Part shown: positions 55,858 through 64,000 of the stretch, piece by piece | Layout of the letters: every line of letters starts with the position of its first letter | Numbering within the stretch: position 1 is the first letter of the stretch | Made by a program: the position numbers and the translations under genes | Assembly (NCBI GenBank): GCA_000611775.1 | Contig: KK106981.1 | Coordinates: forward strand, 10,009,183-10,073,182 | Source of the DNA: Umbilicaria muhlenbergii | Lineage: Eukaryota > Ascomycota > Lecanoromycetes > Umbilicariales > Umbilicariaceae | Reading direction: 5' to 3' | Length of the DNA: 64,000 bases | Notes under the pieces: generated by a model | What the model was told of the DNA's origin: nothing | Databases searched by the model: none | What the model saw: the letters and a program-made list of their open reading frames with translations, nothing else

Positions 55858-58800
55858 TCATGGTCGTTTCTTCTTCGGCACAATGAACGGATTCGCGTCT
55901 TTCCGCCTCCCCGGCTTCGGCGGTCGGACCGGATTCATGGACTGTGCTGCATGAGGCCTTGACGCGTTCTGAGACGGTGGCCGTACTTTGTTTTGAGGCG
56001 GTAAAGGAGCCTAAACATGTAAGTGAAGATCAGTCAGAGTGCGGAATCTGAGCGCGGGACATACTCTGGTAGCCGGCCCAGCTGCCACGGAAGGATCTTG
56101 CGTGACTTTAGCGGTGCTTTTGGGCGGAGCAGGCGATGTCGACTGTACGAATGCTGGCTTCGGAGGCAATGACGGGTGGGCGGGCGGTGCAACGGTATGA
56201 GGGGTCGGAGCGGGTTGTGAGCTATTGTAGCGTGGTGGTTGCTGGATGTGATATGATACGTTAGCAGAACCGGTAGGAACACCGTTGGCTCTCGCGTGGT
56301 TGAGTCTGTTGCCCTACAACTTGTGAGTAATACCAACGCCAGTGTGTGGAAAATGCTTACGTTGCTTGACTGGGCTGCCGGGCCCATCAGTTTCGGTCCC
56401 TTGGGAACGCCGGCTGGAGGTGATGACTCCCGCTTTCTCTTTCCTTGGACAGGTCGATTAACATTCTTGGCCATCTTACCCTCCTCGCCAAGTGGTGGAG
56501 TCTTGCGGGATTCTCTGATCGTGGGCACCTTGGCTTCATGGTCCCCCATCTGCCATTTCCGGCCTTTTTGAGGGAGCCGCTGCAGGGCACTCTTGTGCTC
56601 TGCCTCTTGTCTGCTGACTCTCTCCTTCTCTTTCCTAGGCAAGGGGACAACACTGGTGCAGGTTTTGGCTGTGTGGCCAAATTCTCCACATTCGAGGCAA
56701 CGATCGGCGACGCACTTCACCTTAGTATGTCCAGCGCCACCGCATCGATGACATTTGCCGAATATTGCCAGTTTTACATCTTCTCTGTCACAGTTGTTTG
56801 TGTAGTGTGCGGGGCTACCGCACATATCGCAGACAGCTTTGTTGTTGAGTCCGTTGGCGCCGCCAGACGGTCTATAAGGTGGTGGTTTGGTTTCTTGAAA
56901 CATCTCATCTTTTGGCGACTCCGGCGAAGCAACGGTACCAGACGAGACCTCTTCCATACTCACATCCACCGAGACTTGTTTGATGGAAGGACCACGGGAC
57001 AATGCTGTAGATGGGCCACCTAATATAGGTGCGTCGGTCATCTCGATGTCTTCAACAACGTTACTGAGTTTCCGTGAAGTCAAGGCGTTGACTGGAGAAT
57101 CGAACGTCAGGTTAAGCATTGGTTTTCGTAACATCCCAAGCAGATCTCCACCTGTATAACGGTCGCGACTCCTAGCGTCTTGTATTAGACCACCCCAAAA
57201 CTCGCCTTGCATGAGTGACTGTGAATTCCCCAGAACCCACAGAGAGGACTTCGCGCGCGTTAGACCAACGTTCATACGCCGTATATCCGCGAGGAAGCCA
57301 ATGCCTCGATTGGGAGATGCCCGTACGCAAGAGAAGATGATGATCTCGCTTTCTCGACCTTGAAACGCATCTGTTGTATTAAATTCCACGGTGGAGAAGA
57401 TACCATCACCGAATTTCTGAGCGAAGCGTGACCGTAGCTCCCTTAGCTGACTCTTATAAGGTGTGATGATCCCAACTTTGCCTTTGAAATCGTAGCCCTT
57501 GCAGTCGGTGATCAGGCGATCGAACAGCTGCAGAGCTACGTCAAGCTCCGCCACATTGATGAGTGAGTGCCCGCGAGGGGCGCTTTGGTGTGTTCCTTGA
57601 ACGTCAAAAAACCGATAAGGCCCGAGGATCTTAGACTCATGCCACGGCTGCTTTCTTAGGTTGGCCATGTTCGGGCCATCGAGGAGCCTTCCATCATAGA
57701 ATGCTTTGCTTGGGAAGAGACTAATCTCTGGGTGCATCCGATACTGAGTGTCCAGTAGATGGACGTCATTTGGGTGGTTGGTCTGCATCCGGACGAACAA
57801 GCTCTGTTCGTATTGGAATCGAGCAGCCTCCCGCGACAGGACCGTAGGTGGAAGCTGTTTGGGATCTCCCACAAGAATACACTTAGAACATCCGTACTTC
57901 AGAGGAATCAACGCACTGAGCTCAATGGATTGAGCCGCTTCATCGATGATCACCGTCTCGAACTCGATGCTGAGAGACTGGAACATCTCATGGCCACTGC
58001 CACTGAGAGTGGCGCAAATGACATGCGCACCATCTAGCACCTCCTGCTGAACCCTACGTCGACTGATCTCAGCATCTCTGGCGGTAGTATTGCCACTATC
58101 ACGAAGAGCATCAATCTTCGTGCTGAGCTGCTGCTTCTTCCTCTTCAGCAAATCAAACTCTCGGTCGAGCTCGGGAGGCACCTTTTCTCCCTTCCCCTTG
58201 ACCTCATCCAACTTAGCACGAACATTGTTCAAGTCCTCGGAGGTCGCCTTGTGCTCCATCATGATCTTATGGATATCTTCTCCTGACCTGGTTTTTTTCC
58301 CGTTTGCGAGGTTGAGTTTTGCGTTGACCAGCTCTTCGAGAGTCACATCGATGACATTCGTGTTAATGGCATCACTACGACCAAGTCGAACGATCGAGAG
58401 TTTGTGGAACTCGCCATCAATGGTCTTGACCCCGTCCTTGAATCTCATAACCAGCTCGTCAACTGCTGCATTACTGGGCGCGCAAACCAGCAATTTTTTA
58501 GAGGCTGACGGCACCACCGGCCGTTGACCATTGCCATTTGTCAATTGAGGACGAGCAACCGCAACACCTTTGTTACTGTCACGCAAGCTGTTGGTCAACA
58601 ATGCGCCAACAATGGCAACGATAGTCTTGGTCTTTCCAGAACCAGGAGGACTAACGTGATCGGATTAGCATACACAAATAGCTTCAAGGAAAGGCGGGTC
58701 ACGCACCCCTGAATTAGCGTGAACGCGTCGTTGTCGATAGCGGACCGAACAGCTTTGGCCTGCGCTGTGTTGACCTTGTAGTTGGCAACAACAGGTTCCA

Positions 58801-61800
58801 GTTGTTTTCCAGAGTGTTTCAGCAATGGCGACGGCTTGGCCTTAACAACCTCATCGCAAAGGTCATAATACTTCAGACCTAACAGTGCACCGTACTCACG
58901 CTCCAGTGGGGTTATGGAGGATACCTTGACCCCGTAGATCGTCGAATTTGGTACCATGGCGGATAAAAGGTCGTTTCCGACATTGACTCTGTATGATATG
59001 TCAATCACGTTCTTCTTGCGGGTGATGTTAAAAACCCTGGCAAGACAATGTGGCTGCCGAGCATCCGTTGCTGGTGACTGGCCCTTGGACATCAAAATGA
59101 TATCCGCTTCGCTAACTCCGAGCTCCTTGCCGTCCGCCATCGACATTGTGGTGCTGACTTCAATGAACGAGTCTACCGTGAGGCGATTTGCCACCTTGAT
59201 CTCAAAAGGCTTGAAGTTACCTTCTTCCTTGGATTTCAGAAAACCTTGCCAGGCTTCTAAGACCAGTAGAGGCTCAAACGTATTCTGATAGTCTAAAGGA
59301 TTTCGAAATGTACTTGACACCAAGCTGTAATCATCTCGGTCAGAATTCGGTGGGAAATCGCCCTCGTGAAAGAAGTCCCAGCTAAGGATCGTCTTGTGTA
59401 GCGACGAGAGGTCGGGCGCCAAGCGTGCACGCATGTCCTTCGCTGACCTGACTTGCCTTATCTTTTTGACAGGACCCTGCGCCCTTGCCTGCTGTAACTT
59501 GCTCGCTTGGTAGTCCTTTACAGCGTTGGACACCTTAGGAGCCCTCGTAGCGCCACCAAACAATTCGTGGTCAAGTTCATCCCCAGATTCCGACTCGGAC
59601 CCCGAAGATACCATCATTGACGGTCCTTGAGGCGCATGATCCTTGCCTCTCACGCCTCCTATAGAGCTCAACGCAGAGCCCTCTCCAGAAGTCTGCTCAG
59701 CAACGCCTCTTAGGGGTATGTTCTTTTTCAACCTCGCCAATTGCTCTGCATCTCTTCTCCTTTTAGCCTCCCGTTCCTTCTCACGCTTTTCGCGGAAGGA
59801 TGTGCGCTCAGCCTGAAGTTGGGCTTCTGATTTCGCGCTTGCGCCTTTGATTCCTTTAGACTCAGGGCGTATGGGCAAGGCTGGTCTGCGAGATCCAGCT
59901 TGCGCCAGGGCTGCGCTTGATGCTCGTTTCGCTTGCTGTTCTTTCAGCATTTCGACTGAGCGACTGACAGATAAGATGTCATCGTCGAGGATATCGGAAT
60001 CTCCATACTCGTCTTCGTCGGTGATTTCGACGACCTCCCGCGAGGCTTTTGCTTTGGCGCCCCATGCTTCTAGGTCAATGGTACCGAGTCGTGTCTTTTG
60101 GGCTAAGCCAGACCGCGGTATCACACGCTGGCCCCTCGCTGACTGGCTTGGTCCCGATTCTATAGATTGGGCTCGGGAGGAATCAGACTGCTCTTGGTCG
60201 GTGTCGATCATGCTGATGGCCCGGCCGAGATTGTCTTCTAAAGCTCTTGCAAGCTTAGCCTTCTCTTGTGGCGTCAACTTTGTCTTCGCTTGAGGGCTTC
60301 CTTGGATGACAAGCTCGAGGAAGTTGCAAGGGGCCTCCGTTAGGGTCATCTTCCACTCGGTAAGCCGGCCCAGGACCTTCTGGACGAGCTTTACAGAAGT
60401 ACTTGCTAAAAACTCGTCACGAAGCCTGAGCCACTTCACCATCGACTCCATAATCCTAGCTGGGTGTCTTAACAATTCCTTTCCGGCTTCACGGCCCCTG
60501 TTCTCGCCAGTGCCATCCTCCTGCTTGGGAAGGACAGCAAAATTGATAGCGCTCGCGAATATGCTGTATTGGTCAAAGAAGCGCTCGGAAAATTGCATGG
60601 TGTCTCGACAGAACTCCTTCATTACCGCGGACTCGTTTTTCCCTTGGCGACTCCAAGCCTCCGTCATCTCGTAGATGACTTTGAGAGCGTCCCATTGATG
60701 TTCCCAGAAATGCTCGACGGCTTTGATCTCGGCCATAGTCGAGAGGGTACGGGTACGAAGCAGCCCATCTTGCGCATCACAGAGTATGTCAAGCACGTCA
60801 GCACATGTTTTTAGCATGCGGGGACAAGAAGCGAAGGTTCGTTTTTGAGCAATTCGTCGAACGGACCAAGAAAAGCTGTTCAGTGTGGTCTCGAAGAAGG
60901 TTACCAGCAAGTGACCGATAGCCTCTTTCCGGGCGGATTCGGAGCTGATGCTCTTAATGAGATTGACGCCAGCCTCGTACGTATTGGCATCGGCTGAGAA
61001 CAAGGAAGCGACGAGCGCAGTTGCGGTCTCAGGATGCCGAAAAAGCTTGTCCAAATCTTCCGGGTCGAAGTCATTGATGCGCTCTAGCATCTGACAGACA
61101 AGATGTGTGAGATGCCCATATGTGACGTTAAACTCGCTCTTCTCTTTGTAGTGATTTTCTGCTGTCTTCGTCTTGAACTTTTCTAGGCCGGTCAGGTCGT
61201 TGATGCCTACCAGAGCGGCTTTTGCTAGTATAACACTGCCACGGTCTAGATTGTGAACCACCGCGTCCCAGATCGCAGGTGAGTATGAGGTGAACCCGTG
61301 CGGGAGGCTTTTATCCTCTTGGAGAGCTTCTTGATCCGTTCTTAGTGATTTGCACTCGAGAGCTAGGGCGGACTTGATGACCCTCAAACAGTGCTCGGCG
61401 AGTCGTTCGTGGTACTCATGATCACGTGGTAGACTTGGAATAGCGAGAATGCGCTTGATATACTGGCTCACTACGTCGAGCGTTTCTGCAGCCACGACCC
61501 GCCCTACCGCGTCGAATATGGTCTTTTCCTTGTTGCAATTGGTCAGAGTCCAACTAAGAACCCCCAGGCCTACTTGATAGCATTCGATCTTGGCGAATGT
61601 CGGAAACCTATCTGCCTGCAGGCGATCCATAAGTTGGAATACGAGGGAGCGACATGCCGCTGGCTGATGAACGGTCTGCAGTGATGCCATGAACGGCTGG
61701 ACCCAGGAAAGCATATCCTTTAATGCTGAGAACTCGTACCTCTCATCTGACCTAGCATCCATAATAAACCGGTCATATTGGGGGTTGTTGAAGACCTGCT

Positions 61801-62928
61801 CGACAACCGTTGTGGGAGAGATTGCCCCCATAGAGTCCCAGAAATCTTCTGGGGATATCTCCAAAAACCTCTGTATGGTTTGCAGCAGGAATCTCAATCC
61901 AGCCGTGTCGTGTTGTAGGTGCTCAAGAGCAAGTCTGAAGACATCGACCTCCATGGCTCGCAGGGAATGTGTAATAAGGTCCTTGTCAAGCTTATCGACG
62001 ACAAGCCTCATGCCACACCATAGCCGTTGTATGAAGTTCGGGTCTGCAACAGTACCGGATGCAAGGGTCAGATTCCGGAGAAGTGGATCTCGTACAGCAA
62101 AATCGAAGTCCTCTTTCGTAGGACGAACAGGATATTTCGACCATGTCTGCAAAGCCCAAAAGCAGCGGGAGTGGTCCGGATCAAACAGAAAGACAGTGGC
62201 TGCAGGTACGTATGACGTTACTTGGAGTCTTTTATTGCTTCGGACCATCTTAAAAGGCTCGTCGAGGTGTTGCCGTACAAGATCGTAACTGGTAAGAAAG
62301 GCCTCACAGCTCAAAGCTTCGAAGATAGAGAGCAGTGCGGCAGTTTCCAATACTTCTTTGCCTCTTTTCTCGGGAGCAGTGTTCCTCAGTGTCCGGGTTG
62401 CATTCTCCAATCCCCGCTTTATCCGGTCGACGTCCCGATCATCGAAGATTTTAAAGAATGCCGCAACTTCTTGATCATCATAGTCGCTGGTAATGTCAGC
62501 ATTTCTTTGCTCGGACGCGTACCGCGACCGTGGTCCCACGAAGCCGACTCACTCCTGTAGCTTCTCCATTGCCCGCCGCTTCGCCTTGTAATAGTTTATG
62601 ATGCAGATATCACACTTGCCCAACTGTTCGTCTATATGCCGCTTAAGATACTCTTGATGAGGCACCACATCGTCGCCATCATAGGCGAAGATCTGTAGGC
62701 ATTCGAAAACGAGGTCACGACGTTGTGCTGTGTCCTCCGGTGTTAATATCTCCCGTCTGACACGCTGCCCTTCCTCTATAGTAGAAGGGACATCGTTCAG
62801 TTCACAGAACCAATGTAAATCTGGAGGCAGGCGCTGCAATATTCTGCGGTGACATCCAATGTTAGCGGAAATAGAAAGCCCCGACAAGACCGATCTCCTT
62901 ACTGAAGTTTAGCTAGAATTTCCGCCAT
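55858..62928 (-). CDS. sen1: SEN1-type RNA/DNA helicase with three CCHC zinc knuckles
   Basis: Six exons (62903-62928, 62553-62843, 58707-62486, 56361-58650, 56065-56313, 55858-56010) give 2262 aa. The long helical Sen1 N-terminal domain fills about residues 1-1000, followed by a charged linker with basic and acidic runs. The superfamily 1B helicase core starts near 1290: GPPGSGKTKT (motif I, 1366 on), DEAAQSIE (II), GDPKQLPPTV (III), YRMHPEIS, FQGRESEIIIFSC and VGLTRAKSSLWVLG (VI). After the core come three CX2CX4HX4C knuckles (from about 1973: CDMCGSPAHYTNNC, CHRCGGAGHTKVKC, CLECGEFGHTAKTC). A basic linker with GKRKRESSP and a Pro-rich end with PKKKRP, a likely nuclear signal, close the protein. 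Sen1 unwinds RNA:DNA hybrids and ends transcription of non-coding RNAs. Yeast Sen1 is not known to carry these knuckles. Confidence 0.95.
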
Positions 62929-64000
62929 AGCTGCTTTCAGACGTTATCTGAGGGGCTTTCCCCCATATACAGATGGCCCCTCAATGATAGTCTACTTGGT
63001 TCCTCGGTGGCTTTTAATCTGACCGCTGGCATTCTCACAGGATTCAGCGGTGTCTACAATGTAACCAACAGATCTACGAACGAGAGATCTTGGGTTTGGT
63101 ATCCGAGAAGCGTGCCAGCTGTAGACCCAGAGAGAGCAGGGCTACTTGTCCTTCAGAAGAGGTGAGGGAGGTGTGAGCCTAGCCGAAGTCATTGGGGGAC
63201 CGGTCGATGTTGGGGAGAAGATGGACTGAAGGCACTGATGTTACTCAGGAGGTAGGTGACGCGAGCGCGAGGCGCACGGACAGAAATTAAGTGGATCGAA
63301 CGTGCCGAGCGGTGTTCGTCTCTACTCAAAGAACCATCTCACCATCTCCTCGTCAAGCTCACGTGGCTTCCAAGTGATACTGCATGTTAGCTGTCTGAAG
63401 TCAATGTTGAGCAGGTCGAATTGTCATTCTAGTCACAGCCTTGCTTTGATCATGACATGTGACCCGGGCGAAGTTACAGACGGACCTGATTCTTAATCCT
63501 TATCAATGAATTCTCGAACCATTTACCTACCACCAGCATGTCCCTCATGTGTCTACCCATGACTGGGACTTATCCAACCAATTCACACGGAAACAATAGC
63601 TGCATTAGCCATGACGACCCCAAGGTGCCGTATCTTTCAAATCAATATTTCATCTGGATGCCGAAAACTGTACACAATCAGAGATGATTTCATGTTTTGC
63701 ATTGTTGAATTACAAGGATAATTAAGGCTTGTCCACGTTGACGGTAAGCGGAGGACAAAAGAAGTACCAGTCTCGAACAGAGGACCCTACAGTAGCTTAA
63801 CAACAAAAGCCATATTCCCGATATCTAGGATTGGAAATTGTAGAGACGGGTAGCTTTTACACTTACAGCTTGAGTGGTCCTTCCTGTCCCTCTTGGGTTT
63901 ATGAGCAGCTGCCGGCCCCCAGCTAAGGACTTCCCCTTAATTGTGTCCTTGCGCCTGATGGAGACCTGTAAGCCTTACCATTTGCCTAACATATCCTAGC
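62929..64000. other. Right-end interval, 1.1 kb
   Basis: Promoter of SEN1 and the sequence up to the window edge. Short open frames on the plus strand have no domain. No tRNA or repeat found. A gene beginning outside the window could have its promoter or 3' end here. Confidence 0.5.

Noticed and set aside
1-64000. CRISPR arrays, rRNA, LTR elements or a full secondary-metabolite cluster
   Set aside because: No spaced repeats, rRNA segments or paired long terminal repeats were seen. The synthetase at 47-51 kb has only housekeeping or unknown neighbours.

Overview
This is a 64 kb stretch of nuclear DNA from a filamentous ascomycete (Pezizomycotina). The genes carry several short introns (about 45-90 nt, mostly GT-AG, a few GC-AG), and the gene families are fungal: a SUN/GH132 wall protein, Ppo fatty-acid oxygenases, DUF3176 and DUF2235 proteins, Las17 and a monomodular NRPS. 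Spacing is loose, with several 1-5 kb gene-free stretches. No tRNA, rRNA, CRISPR array or intact transposon was seen. Exon models below were built by hand from splice signals, reading frame and family conservation. Every complete spliced model gives a length divisible by three.

Layout. 0-7 kb: the 5' part of a secreted SUN-family wall protein that runs off the left edge, a 4.8 kb gap, then a Ser/Pro-rich protein. 7.8-12 kb: a dioxygenase-P450 fusion (Ppo/linoleate diol synthase type) with both catalytic centres intact. 14-18.3 kb: a DUF2235 alpha/beta-hydrolase and a short SREBP-type bHLH factor. 19-21.4 kb: a fungal membrane-protein gene inactivated by at least five nonsense codons. 21.9-26.3 kb: a small coiled-coil protein, an aldo/keto reductase and endonuclease III (NTH1). 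27.3-32.2 kb: a second Ppo paralog whose P450 half has lost the haem-thiolate Cys and which ends in a Gly/Ala tail. 34-36 kb: a broken DUF3176 membrane-protein gene. 37-45 kb: a large disordered protein interrupted by a 12-N assembly gap, the mitochondrial Mg2+ channel MRS2 and the WASP homolog Las17. 47-51 kb: a stand-alone adenylation-thiolation-condensation (A-T-C) synthetase. 51-63 kb: a small acidic conserved protein, the repair nuclease RAD1/XPF and the R-loop helicase SEN1, which here carries three C-terminal CCHC zinc knuckles.

How the genes relate. Most are ordinary housekeeping genes (NTH1, RAD1/XPF, SEN1, MRS2, LAS17, AKR) and do not form an operon-like unit. The two Ppo paralogs lie on the same strand about 15 kb apart with many shared intron positions, so they probably come from an old duplication. 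One kept the isomerase half and the other lost it. In Ppo enzymes the products (oxylipins, psi factors) act in sporulation and secondary-metabolism control. The A-T-C synthetase has no recognisable tailoring or transport gene next to it. The points most worth a second look are the domain order and altered HHxxxD motif of that synthetase, the P450-dead Ppo, the zinc-knuckle SEN1, and two host membrane-protein genes decayed largely through stops that fit C-to-T/G-to-A changes.
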